Shown: positions 56,143 to 64,000 of the stretch, one piece after another | Layout of the letters: each line of letters opens with the position of its first letter | How positions within the stretch are numbered: position 1 is the stretch's first letter | Assembly: GCA_963754645.1 (NCBI GenBank) | Contig: CAVWGP010000006.1 | Location: 1 to 64,000, forward strand | Direction: 5' to 3' | Source: CAVWGP01 sp963754645 | GTDB lineage: Bacteria > Pseudomonadota > Alphaproteobacteria > Bin65 | Length of the DNA: 64,000 nucleotides | Position numbers and translations under genes: made by a program | Notes under the pieces: model-generated | Databases searched by the model: none | Seen by the model: the letters and a program-made list of their open reading frames with translations, nothing else | What the model was told of the DNA's origin: nothing

Positions 56143-58151
56143 ATGAAAATCGATCCTGTTACCCTAGAAATCTTCAATACCAAGATTGCCGCCGCGACCG
56201 AGGAAATGGCCATCACGCTCAAGCGGACGGCGCGTTCGCTCTATGTCAAGGAGGCAGTCGATTTCGCCGTCGGTCTGGTGACGCTCGGCGGCCGTTTTTT
56301 CGCCAGCCCGCGCGAGTTCGGCACGGCACTGCTCGATTTTGACTGCAATCCGACAATCATGGCGGTAGGCCCGCTTGACGAGGGCGACGTGATTCTGACC
56401 AATCATCCGTATTTCTCGGGCGGCTTGGTCACGCATACGCCGGATCTGACTTTATCCGGCCCTATTTTCACGATGGCCGCATCGTGTGCTACGGCTACGA
56501 CTTCGTGCATTCGACCGATGTCGGCGGTAAGGTTCCGAGCTCGATCTCTCCCAGCAGCAGCGAAATCTTCCAGGAAGGTCTCCTGATTCCGCCGCTCAAG
56601 TTCATGCGCCGCGGCATGCTAAATGACGACGTGGTCAATATTTATCGCGCCAACGTCCGCACACCCGATCTCAACATGCAGGATCTGACAGCGATGCTGG
56701 CCGCGCTCGAGACCGGTGCGCGGCGGGTCAGCGCAATCATCGAGCAACATGGCGTCGACATGTTCCTTAAGGCGCAACTGGACCTTCTGGATTATGCGGC
56801 GCTAAAATCGCGCGAGGTGCTGCGCCGCATTCCCGACGGGGAGTATGATTTCTGGGACTTCATGGACGACGACGCGGTGACGCCGCTCCCGGTCCGGCTC
56901 CGCGCCAAAGTGAAGGTCGCCGATGGCCGCGTCCATCTCGATTTCACCGGAACCGATCCGCAGGTGCTATCGGCCTACAACGTGCCGACGTTGGGTACGC
57001 GCCACCCCTGGTTGACTTTGCGCATAATGCACTACATCACGACCCACGATTCGACGGTGCCGCTGAATGCCGGGATGTTCGAAAGCGTCACGGTGGACGC
57101 ACCGGAGGGGAGCATCCTCAACCCTGTGTTTCCGGCCGCCACCGGCGTGCGCGCCGCCGCGGCGTATCGGCTGAATGATGCCGTCACCGGTGCGCTGGCC
57201 CATGCCGCGCCCAAAGACATGCCGGCGCCAAGCGGCGGCGCGATGGTGCCCGTCGTGCTCGCCGAATATGATCGTCGCACCGGCCAGCGCAACGTGCTTG
57301 TCCTGAACTCGATCATCGTCGGCTCAGGCGCGCGCTTCGGCAGCGACGGCTATGACGGTGTCGACGGCTCGATCTCGACAATTCGCAATACGCCGGCGGA
57401 GAAGAGCGAACTCGAGGCTGGGGTCGACATCATCGAATACGGGCTGCGCCCCGATTCCGGCGGCCCGGGCCAGTGGCGCGGCGGGCTCGGACTGAAGTTC
57501 GGCTTCCGCGTCACGCAAAGCGGATCGAGTGTTCTCGGCCGCGGCCTCGAACGCTTTCGCTTTCGGCCATGGGGCATGGCCGGGGGTCGGCCGGGCGCGC
57601 AGATGCGGGTTGTGCTCAATATCGGCACCGACAGGGAGCGGGAACTTGGCAAGATCGACATGGTCGCGCTCGCCGAGGGCGATACGTTGACCTTCTTGAC
57701 GCCTGGCGGTGGCGGGTATGGCGACCCCCATGCTCGCGACGTCGAGGCGGTGCTCGAGGATGTGCGTGCCGGATTCGTCAGCGTCGGCGCGGCTGAGCAC
57801 GAGCATGGCGTTGTCATCCGAGACGGCGAGATTGATCCCGCCGCGACGCGGCGGTTGCGCGAAGCGCGACCCGTGGTCTTGCGCAACGAGATCAGTTTCG
57901 ATTTCGGGCCGGAGCGCGATGCGTGGGAAAAGGTGTTTACCGACGATCTCATGTTCCGGCTGAATGCGGCACTGCTGCGCCTGCCGCTGGCGGCGCGTCA
58001 AGAGGCGCGGCAACGCGTGTTCCTGTCGGTCGTGCCCAACCTCGCTGATCCGGCCAAGCTCGCCCGGAACGATTTGATCGTCGATGCGCTGGCTCAGCGG
58101 CGATTGCTCGAGGGCGCGATTGGCCGACTTACCTCCGCTGCGGCGGGATAG
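56143..58151 (+). pseudogene. hyuB: hydantoinase/oxoprolinase subunit B, single frameshift
   Basis: HyuB-family partner of HyuA. MKIDPVTLEIFNTKIAAATE, LDEGDVILTNHPYFSGGLVT, then CYGYDFVHSTDVGGKVPSSI, YNVPTLGTRHPWLTLRIMHY, GLRPDSGGPGQWRGGLGLKF and TFLTPGGGGYGDP near the C-terminus. A single base is missing at 56448-56449; adding one gives the family sequence PDLHFIRPYFHDGRIVCYGY and a ~670-residue protein. Starts 30 bp after hyuA. Confidence 0.9.
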
Positions 58152-58154
58152 GTC

Positions 58155-58622
58155 ATGGCGGGCAGGATCGATGCGCGACTTGCCGAACTCGGCATCGTGT
58201 TGCCGGCGGCGATGATGCCTGCCGGCAACTATTCGGCGACGGTCATCGCGGGCAATCAACTCTTCGTCTCGGGCATGGTGCCGATGGATGCAACGGGCCT
58301 GAAGTACCAGGGTAGGCTTGGCGAGACCTTGAGCGTTGCCGACGGGCAGGCCGCGGCGCGCCTTGCGGCATTGAGCATTGTCGCGCTTGTGCGGCAGGCG
58401 CTCGCCGGCGATCTCGATCGCGTGCAGCGATGCCTGCGGCTCGTCGGCTTCGTCAACTGCACGCCGGCATTTGCCGAGCATTCGAAGGTCATCAATGGAG
58501 CGACCGACGTCATTTTTGACATTTTTGGCGAGGCGGGTCGGCACACGCGCGCCGCCTATGGCGCTTCCTCGCTGCCGTTCAATGTCGCGGTCGAGATCGA
58601 AACGACCTGGCAGATCAGCTGA
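58155..58622 (+). CDS. RidA (YjgF/YER057c/UK114) family protein
   Basis: 155 residues of the RidA superfamily: ARLAELGIVLPAAMMPAGNY, FVSGMVPMDATGLKYQGRLG, AALSIVALVRQALAGDLDRV and C-terminal FNVAVEIETTWQI. Canonical RidA hydrolyses reactive enamine/imine intermediates; the Arg that anchors the substrate carboxylate in canonical RidA (near R105 of E. coli) is not obviously present, so this may belong to a divergent subgroup. Starts 3 bp after hyuB, in the same operon; the 3' end overlaps the convergent gene. Confidence 0.9.
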   Translation: MAGRIDARLAELGIVLPAAMMPAGNYSATVIAGNQLFVSGMVPMDATGLKYQGRLGETLSVADGQAAARLAALSIVALVRQALAGDLDRVQRCLRLVGFVNCTPAFAEHSKVINGATDVIFDIFGEAGRHTRAAYGASSLPFNVAVEIETTWQIS

Positions 58623-59586
58623 CGCGCCGGACGAGATGGCAGGCGCCTTCGCCCTTGCCGACCGGGTCGGCGACGGCGATCAGCACGCAATCATTGTAGG
58701 GCGCGCGCAGTTCTGCGTCACCGTCGATCGCGATGAGTTCGCCGCGACGCAGCACCTCGTGGCCGCGAAAGCGCCGCGCCCAGCGAAAGCTGTCCGTCGC
58801 CGCAACCGGCACGATCATGTCGGTGTAGCGTCGCACTGTGCGGTTCGCAGGCAGGGGACCAAACTCGAGCGCGGCCGTTTCGTCGATGGCGCCACAGGCG
58901 ACGAGAAATCCGAGCGCCGTCGTCGTCGCGACGGCAGCGGCCGCATTCGAGAAGTGCGGACCGCACTCGGCCAGCATTCCGACCGCCGGCGAATTGGCAT
59001 CGCCGAATCGGCCGTATTCGTAGAGCAGGCCGCCCATCGGCCGACAGGCGATATGATGCTCCGGCACGCTCATGCGCTGCGCGATGGCGCGCGCCGGTGG
59101 TTTGTCGATGTACGACAGAAGCGGCGGGTCGTTCCAAGGCTCGGCTGGCCGCAAATGGCAGTTCGACAAGAGGTCGAGCAAAAAATCGGCTGAATCGACG
59201 ATCGGCCGCATTGCTCTCGCCCGCTCGAGTTCGCGACCACGTCCGGAGCCGTCAAGAATCGCGTCGCGCCAGATACGATTGAAATTGACGTTGAGAAACT
59301 TGCTGGCATCGGGACGGCGCGGGTCGAAACTTTCATAAGCAGCGATATTGGCGAAACTCAGAGTCAACCGTCCCCGCGCCGGCCGAAGACCGGCGTCGAG
59401 CAACCGGGCAACCGCGGCCATGCCGCAGAATTCATTGCCCTTGCTCAGTGAATTGACCATGACATGCGGACCAGTTCGGCCGCTGTCGAATGTATGCACA
59501 TAGTCGACGCCATTCGTGCCGGCCCGAAATGGCTCCAGGTCCCGGGGTTCGATTTCCATTTCTCGTGCGACCTTCTCGGGCATCAT
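58615..59586 (-). CDS. aspartoacylase/succinylglutamate desuccinylase-like protein
   Basis: 323 residues resembling the AstE/AspA zinc deacylase family (M14-like). HVMVNSLSKGNEFCGMAAVA corresponds to the family G-x-x-H-G-N-E motif but has Lys where the zinc-binding His is expected. FLNVNFNRIWRDA matches the N-x-N-R segment, and MLAECGPHFSNAAAAV contains the Glu-Cys-Gly-x-His block. Activity is therefore doubtful or uses another metal arrangement. It converges on the RidA gene (8 bp overlap). A role in cleaving an N-acyl product of HyuAB is possible but speculative. Confidence 0.75.
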   Translation of the reverse strand: MMPEKVAREMEIEPRDLEPFRAGTNGVDYVHTFDSGRTGPHVMVNSLSKGNEFCGMAAVARLLDAGLRPARGRLTLSFANIAAYESFDPRRPDASKFLNVNFNRIWRDAILDGSGRGRELERARAMRPIVDSADFLLDLLSNCHLRPAEPWNDPPLLSYIDKPPARAIAQRMSVPEHHIACRPMGGLLYEYGRFGDANSPAVGMLAECGPHFSNAAAAVATTTALGFLVACGAIDETAALEFGPLPANRTVRRYTDMIVPVAATDSFRWARRFRGHEVLRRGELIAIDGDAELRAPYNDCVLIAVADPVGKGEGACHLVRRVS

Positions 59587-59649
59587 GCGAGTATTCTATC
59601 TCTGCATCAAAAGCTTAGCTAGGGCGGGAGCTGGGTTGTCCCTGCCGCA

Positions 59650-59815
59650 AATTCATCCGCGGGCATATTGATGGTGGAGGCCGCCGAGGAGTGGGCGCCG
59701 GGTGTTGCGCCCCTCGTGCTGGATCGGCCGCCGGACCGGAGCATCTTTAGCTAAAGACAAATGAGTGCCGCTGCCGGTGTCGTCGTCGGCATACTTCTTG
59801 GGAATTCGTCGAACG
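59650..59815 (-). mobile_element. transposase C-terminal remnant with one terminal repeat
   Basis: Read on the minus strand: PKKYADDDTGSGTHLSLAKD, APVRRPIQHEGRNTRRPLLG, GLHHQYARG and stop. This is the same tail as at 31,385 and 33,047. Beyond the stop GAATTTGCGGCAGGGACA (plus strand, inverted, at 59633-59650) is the degenerate terminal repeat. Neither the 5' part nor an opposite end lies directly adjacent. Confidence 0.7.
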
Positions 59816-59930
59816 CGCCTACCCTCAGCCACATCAGCCCGCGACTATGTCGAGTTTCTGCGATATCTGCAGTGAACGCCTTCACCCCAACTTTGTGCGC
59901 GCCGTCGTTGGGCGAGGCGGATGCACTCCA

Positions 59931-60134
59931 TCATCCGATCATCAGCAATCCACGGTGTTCGTAAACTGACTCCTGGTGCGCATCGCTTCTGCGCGCGAGA
60001 TTGAGCGCGATCGCCAGCGCGACGACGCCGTCGATGCGCCCGCGCGACTTGTTCTTGGCGAACTTGCGCAGCCCGGCGGTTTCCATTTGAAGGGCGGCGC
60101 TCGCGGCGTTCCAGGTCAGCACCGGATGCACTCC
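59931..60134 (-). pseudogene. phage terminase large subunit, C-terminal remnant
   Basis: A 66-residue frame begins HPVLTWNAASAALQMETAGL and RKFAKNKSRGRIDGVVALAI, matching the end of HK97-type terminase large subunits, in which H-P-V-L-x-W and S-x-G-R-I-D-G-x-V-A are conserved near the nuclease domain terminus. Only this end remains; it is cut at 60134 by a 150 bp MITE. It shows that prophage DNA once lay here. Confidence 0.55.
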
Positions 60135-60284
60135 TGTGCCTACCGAAAATTGGATTCACTGAAGAATCAAAGGCGTGCCGACAAGGGAGTCCATGTGATG
60201 GCGACTGTACGCGTACGGTCAACGGCCGAGTAGACTCAGCCCGCCATTGGAATCATTCCGCGGATCGAATTTTCGGTATGCACA
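60135..60284. mobile_element. 150 bp MITE with ~23 bp terminal inverted repeats
   Basis: The left end TGTGCCTACCGAAAATTGGA (60135) and the inverted right end TGTGCATACCGAAAATTCGA (from 60284) match at all but two or three positions. There is no coding potential. The ends are those of the element at 32776-33063, whose interior still encodes a transposase tail, so this is a non-autonomous derivative of the same IS. It abuts a terminase remnant on the left and, 1 bp away, the right copy of the 189 bp repeat. Confidence 0.75.
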
Positions 60285-60285
60285 A

Positions 60286-60473
60286 CCGGAGCAGAACCGG
60301 CGGAATGCCGCGCGTTGCTCCGGATTCGCCGCAAAACAGCGGTCTCTCGCTACGCTTTAGAGTCGAATTAGGCCCAAACCAGCGGCATATTGGCGACTCC
60401 CGCCTCCGCGTGGTTGAAAATTACGACTGCGTGGCGGAGCGAACGGTCCTGAAATCCAACATTCTCTGGGGCC
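60286..60473 (+). repeat. ~188 bp direct repeat, right copy
   Basis: Same orientation as the copy at 49695-49883. The opening 39 bases (CCGGAGCAGAACCGGCGGAA onward, through GTTGCTCCGGA) are identical, as are the final 30 or so (CGAACGGTCCTGAAATCCAA onward), while the centre differs at scattered positions and by small indels. It directly follows the MITE. The two copies delimit a 10.6 kb interior. Confidence 0.85.
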
Positions 60474-60654
60474 AATGGTTACCTTCCGCGGCACTCGCCG
60501 TCGGCAACTGGAGAATTATCAGCGAATCCAGCGATATAGGTCGCTGTCCAGATAGCCCACGCACCCAATTCGCAGGCACGATCGGATGCTTTCAGGCGGG
60601 CCTGTTCTCGGCCGTACAAATCGACGGCCACCTTTTCGCCAATGCGTACGCTAT

Positions 60655-61623
60655 TCAGTCTGCTTGAGCTCGTCTGACGATTTCATTGGAGGCAATGCCC
60701 GAGGCGCACCAACCCGCCATGCGCATTCCGAGAGGCGCAAGGCTATGGAATCGCTTCGTATCTGAAGATTTCGCGCGCACGAGGTGCGCGTCCAGCCCAC
60801 GTGCCCTCACAGCATCAAAATATTTCTGTTGAGAGAGAAATGGCACCGCAGTATCGCGTGGATCGCCTACCACAAAAATGCGCAGCGTGGCGCTGCCCTG
60901 GATTTCCGCAACGTGATCAATGGGGTCATAAAACGTCGTCAATCCGGTCGCGTCGCCGGGCCATTTCTTGATCTTGTTGCGGGCGCGAACGGCGGCAGCA
61001 GCCGAAGTCAATACGGCACATTCGATATCGCCCCTTTTTGCCAACATGGCGGCAGTTATATGGCCGCCGCCGGATTGACCCGCGACGATGAGGCTACTAA
61101 TTCTGTACTTCTCTTTTAGACCATCCAGCGCCTTGTTCATCAAATCGACTTCGCGCGGCTGCCTCTTGAGCTTGTGGTCGCCGGAAGATCCATACGTTCC
61201 GGGGCGCGCGACGAAAATCGCGGGCTTGCCGAACTGTGAAACCCAACGCGCCATACTCGAGCGCAAGATCTCGGGCCGGTTATCCCTGTAGCCGAGAATC
61301 TCGTGCGATGTGGTGTTGAAAAAATTTCCCTTGAAATGACGCTGCATTAGATCGCCATGGAACCACACGAAAATCGTCTTGTTTTCTCCGCTTTTCAGGC
61401 CGCTGCTATAGTAACGGACGCAATCCCCTCGGCCGTCGACCACAAGCCAAAGCGTTTCGGCCAGGGCGCTGCACTCGCGCTCGCTCATTGTCGCGCCGCT
61501 TATGAGGTATTTCGGATCCAGCGTATCCTGATGGCCGTCGTTGGCAGTGACCGACAGGGGCATTGAAGCCAACAGCATTAAGATGCCAAGTCCGAAGAGC
61601 ACTCGTCCGTAGCGGTTCAACAT
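60655..61623 (-). CDS. exported alpha/beta-hydrolase
   Basis: 322 residues. Signal peptide (RVLFGLGILMLLASMPLS, cleavage after VTA). Alpha/beta-hydrolase features: oxyanion strand KTIFVWFHGDLM, nucleophile elbow ISSLIVAGQSGGGHITAAML, acid Asp in RIFVVGDPRDTAVP, and a late His in KRFHSLAPLGMRM. Such enzymes act as esterases or peptidases in the periplasm; the substrate is unknown. Intact, monocistronic, near a second exported alpha/beta-hydrolase (62,129). Confidence 0.82.
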   Translation of the reverse strand: MLNRYGRVLFGLGILMLLASMPLSVTANDGHQDTLDPKYLISGATMSERECSALAETLWLVVDGRGDCVRYYSSGLKSGENKTIFVWFHGDLMQRHFKGNFFNTTSHEILGYRDNRPEILRSSMARWVSQFGKPAIFVARPGTYGSSGDHKLKRQPREVDLMNKALDGLKEKYRISSLIVAGQSGGGHITAAMLAKRGDIECAVLTSAAAAVRARNKIKKWPGDATGLTTFYDPIDHVAEIQGSATLRIFVVGDPRDTAVPFLSQQKYFDAVRARGLDAHLVRAKSSDTKRFHSLAPLGMRMAGWCASGIASNEIVRRAQAD

Positions 61624-62128
61624 CTCGCCTACTCCATACAGTCGATGCCGAGTCGTTTCTGAAGCATCGCAAACTGAGACCTAACCGGCGAATAATAGCT
61701 CCTGGCTGCGCTGTCGTAACGTAGCCTAATCGCCGTCTCGGCAGATGGCAGCTCGCGTATCGCTCGAACGAAGAGGTGCCCTGGGTCGACTGTGACTGCG
61801 ACCAATGCGCTTGCTTTAGCACCGCGACCGCTCGAACGCCGGAGTGTTGGCGATCGAGCCAGGGAGATCGCGGCCCGCGCGCGTACCCGCTGTGCAAGAC
61901 CTTGCCCGCCGGCACGTTGGGACAGCATTGGACTCTGAGCTGGCAGGAGCCGCGGTTCGTCGTGCAGGCTCTGTAGAAGAGAAGTGTCGCACCCGCATTA
62001 ATGCCGTGCCAGTCGCGGTCAGGGTCTTTCTGCCTCGGCAAATGCGTGTGCCTGACCGATTGTCGTAACGAAAATTTTCCCGATGAATGCTGCCTCTCCC
62101 GCTGGGCTCCATGCCATTTAAGGAATCG
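61624..62128. other. 505 bp between two hydrolase genes; possible decayed minus-strand gene
   Basis: On the minus strand, short frames hint at a broken secreted protein: CQLRVQCCPNVPAGKVLHSG in one frame, and in another PGHLFVRAIRELPSAETAIR with FAMLQKRLGIDCME ending at 61629. They do not form one open frame and I cannot name a family. Otherwise nothing is seen. Confidence 0.25.
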
Positions 62129-63820
62129 CTATTGCCGACCGCCTTTGCCTTGCGATTCCAGCCGGGCCAGCGCCTCGGCCGCGCGCCGCTTCGCGTCCGG
62201 CTCGCGATCCTGGTTCGCGGCGGCTTGAAACAGGATCAACGCGGCGGCCTTGTCGGCGGCGACGCCTTCGCCCTTTTCGAGCGCCTCGGCCAGGAACAGT
62301 TGCGCCCACGGGTTCTCGTCCTGGAACACGGCGCGCCGAAAGAGCGCGACCGCGGCCGGGCGATCGAGGCGCAGGCCGCCGCGTCCCTCCCACAGGAACC
62401 GCGCGAGGTTGGTCATTCCGTAGGAATTGCGCAGATCGGCGGCGCGCTGGAACCAGATCGCCGCCTCTGCATCGTCGCCCGCGCGGCCGATGCCGTCGCG
62501 GATCATGACGCCGTAAACATTGAGGCCCGCCGCGTCGCCCGCCTCGGCGGAGGCGCGGGCGAGCGCAAGGGCGCGGGCAAGGTTGCGAGCGACACCGACG
62601 CCTTGCCGGAGCATGATCGAAAGTTCCCATTGGGCATGCGTGTTTCCGCGGGCGGCGGCGACTTCGAATAAGCGCGCGATATTCGCGTCGTCGCGATTCA
62701 GTCCGGCGCCGCCGCGCAGGGCGCGGGCGAGCGCGACCAGGTCGCCGGTCCAGCCGTTGCGCGCGCGGATGCAGTTGCGGCGATGGATGCCCTCTAAAAC
62801 CGTAGCGCAATCGGGCACGACGGCGCGCGCCTCCTCGTCGCGCAGCACCTCGGCGTCGCGAAGGAATTGCAGCAGATCGGCCGTGGCCTGAGCCTTGACG
62901 CGCTCGTCGCCGCCGGCGGCGTAGCCCCGCTTCAGGCAGACGCGGAACAAGAACTCGGTCTGGTTGCCTTCGGTCGCGCGTTTCCCGGAGGCGCGATCGT
63001 AAAGGATCCCCCGTTCGTCGCGGAAAAAGCGCCCAGCGCAGTCGCGGCTGCTCAAGTCTTGCGCGGCGAAGCCGATCCCGGCGGTGCCCTCATAGGCGTG
63101 ATGGACCCCGGGGTAGACGCCCAAACGAATATTCGCGGGCCCGGCCGCGCGCATGCGCTGAATGTAATCGACGCAGATATGGACTTGGTGGACTTCATCG
63201 AGTTCGGCGAGCATGAAGAAAATCGGCGCGCCCGTGGTCCGCGCGTCGCGGAGCTGAAAATTGCAACTGCCGGGCGCAATCGCGACATGCGCGGCGAAGC
63301 GAACGTCGGTGGCGTGCAGTCTCCGCAACAAACCCGGCAAGGCGGCGGAATAGGCCGCCTCGCCGCCGCGGGACATGCCCAGCACGACGATCCGCGCGGG
63401 GTCGATCCAGGCTTGGCCGGCCAGCCACCGGTACCCGGCAATCGCGTCGGCATTCGACTTTTCCTGCAACACGCGGCGCTGATCGTCCCCCGTGCGGCGC
63501 ACGCCCCGCGGCCTGAAGCTGTCGATGACCAGCGCCGCCATGCCGTGCCGGGCGAGGATGCGGGCATAGTAGAACTCGGTGTGCGCAGTGATGCCGCCGC
63601 TCGAATTGACGATGACGGCGGCCGGCACGCGTCCGCCGTCATGCGGACGGTAGAGGTTGGCCGTAACGCGATCCTCGCCCAACCGCTCCCCTTGCGGCCA
63701 TCGCGACACGATCTCGATGTCGCGGGTCAGCGACCATGCTTCGTCAGGCGCGTTCGCCGGCTGAGCGGCGAGCGAGGTCGCAAACAGAAGAGTAAGGCAG
63801 CCGATCAAGATCGGGCGCAT
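62129..63820 (-). CDS. exported dienelactone-hydrolase-like domain fused to Sel1 repeats
   Basis: 563 residues from ATG 63820 (GGAG 8 bases upstream; a GTG three codons earlier lacks spacing). Signal peptide MRPILIGCLTLLFATSLAAQ. Residues ~25-290 form an alpha/beta-hydrolase of dienelactone-hydrolase type: AAVIVNSSGGITAHTEFYYA, nucleophile ARIVVLGMSRGGEAAYSA, acid MLAELDEVHQ, histidine RLGVYPGVHHAYEG. Residues ~370-550 contain four Sel1-like repeats (LFEVAAARGNTHAQWELSIM, ALARASAEAGDAAGLNVYGV, WFQRAADLRNSYGMTNLARF, LFRRAVFQDENPWAQLFLAE). A periplasmic hydrolase with its own protein-interaction scaffold. Confidence 0.85.
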   Translation of the reverse strand: MRPILIGCLTLLFATSLAAQPANAPDEAWSLTRDIEIVSRWPQGERLGEDRVTANLYRPHDGGRVPAAVIVNSSGGITAHTEFYYARILARHGMAALVIDSFRPRGVRRTGDDQRRVLQEKSNADAIAGYRWLAGQAWIDPARIVVLGMSRGGEAAYSAALPGLLRRLHATDVRFAAHVAIAPGSCNFQLRDARTTGAPIFFMLAELDEVHQVHICVDYIQRMRAAGPANIRLGVYPGVHHAYEGTAGIGFAAQDLSSRDCAGRFFRDERGILYDRASGKRATEGNQTEFLFRVCLKRGYAAGGDERVKAQATADLLQFLRDAEVLRDEEARAVVPDCATVLEGIHRRNCIRARNGWTGDLVALARALRGGAGLNRDDANIARLFEVAAARGNTHAQWELSIMLRQGVGVARNLARALALARASAEAGDAAGLNVYGVMIRDGIGRAGDDAEAAIWFQRAADLRNSYGMTNLARFLWEGRGGLRLDRPAAVALFRRAVFQDENPWAQLFLAEALEKGEGVAADKAAALILFQAAANQDREPDAKRRAAEALARLESQGKGGRQ

Positions 63821-63829
63821 GGCGAACAC

Positions 63830-64000
63830 TCCAGTCGATGGCGAACAAGCTAAGCTTGAGGAACAGCTATGACCTGTTCCCCACTCGAATTCAAAGATAA
63901 GTTGGAGTCAATTCATAGTGGCGGTGCTAGAGATGCCGCGGCCCGTCAAAAGACTCGCGACATTCGAATGCGTGCGCTCGACGGTGGAACTACTGGCAAT
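63830..64000. other. window end, possible 5' end of a gene
   Basis: An open frame from ATG 63932 (MPRPVKRLATFECVRSTVEL) runs off the window; too short to judge. Upstream of it nothing is recognised. Confidence 0.15.

Noticed and set aside
57324..58544. 406-codon minus-strand frame opposite hyuB
   Set aside because: Mirror of the hyuB and RidA reading frames; no motif and no start context.
60278..60667. 129-codon frame starting in the right 189 bp repeat
   Set aside because: The frame is not kept between the two repeat copies, so the repeat is unlikely to be coding.
1..64000. CRISPR arrays, rRNA or tRNA genes
   Set aside because: No regularly spaced repeats and no recognisable tRNA or rRNA sequence was found on either strand.

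Overview
The window reads as alphaproteobacterial DNA, most likely Hyphomicrobiales (Rhizobiales). The first ~30.6 kb holds gene neighbourhoods I associate with that order: trpF-trpB-trpA-accD-folC facing trxA-addA-addB, and pckA / chvI-chvG-hprK-EIIA-HPr / ahcY / PAS kinase / tsaE-amgK / murU-like. No rRNA, tRNA or CRISPR array was recognised.

Region 1 (1-30,650) is a conserved chromosomal core. It opens with an Xre/MbcA-RES toxin-antitoxin pair, an exported protein and a membrane-anchored LuxR-type regulator. The tryptophan operon follows, with a ParD/ParE-like toxin-antitoxin pair lodged between trpB and trpA, then accD and a folC broken by several indels. A bidirectional terminator separates these from a long minus-strand block: trxA, addA/addB double-strand-break repair, a MurU-like nucleotidyltransferase, a TsaE-AmgK fusion, a multi-PAS histidine kinase, ahcY behind a SahR-like palindrome, the HPr/EIIA/HprK part of the nitrogen PTS, and the ChvG-ChvI envelope-stress two-component system. 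pckA runs on the plus strand, converging on glgX-pgm. The 5' half of pgm is missing: at about 30,650 it is fused to the 3' part of an IS630-type transposase.

Region 2 (30,650-49,660) is an accessory, insertion-sequence-rich zone. It has remnants of IS630, IS3 and IS21 (IstB) elements, an IS256-family element with both terminal repeats, and a complete IS3-family element. Between them lie two divergent small exported proteins, a truncated KefB-like antiporter joined to a truncated multi-PAS sensor kinase, a FixJ-like regulator, a CheY-like receiver, an RND efflux pair and a Ser/Thr kinase. Most larger genes here carry many frameshifts, although the residues between shifts look well conserved. 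Either they are recent pseudogenes or this part of the assembly has a high indel error rate.

Region 3 (49,695-60,473) is a 10.8 kb cassette bracketed by two direct copies of a ~189 bp repeat. It encodes a VOC protein, a dipeptide-type ABC importer (binding protein and two permeases, no ATPase), a hydantoinase/oxoprolinase HyuA-HyuB pair (one frameshift each), a RidA-like protein and a convergent aspartoacylase-like protein. The layout suggests uptake and ring-opening of a cyclic amide with imine/enamine clean-up. Its right end holds a transposase tail, a phage terminase remnant and a 150 bp MITE.

Region 4 (60,474-64,000) has two exported alpha/beta-hydrolases, one of them fused to Sel1-like repeats. 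The abrupt change at ~30,650 in gene type, frameshift density and IS content means that either an IS-mediated rearrangement or a chimeric contig should be considered.
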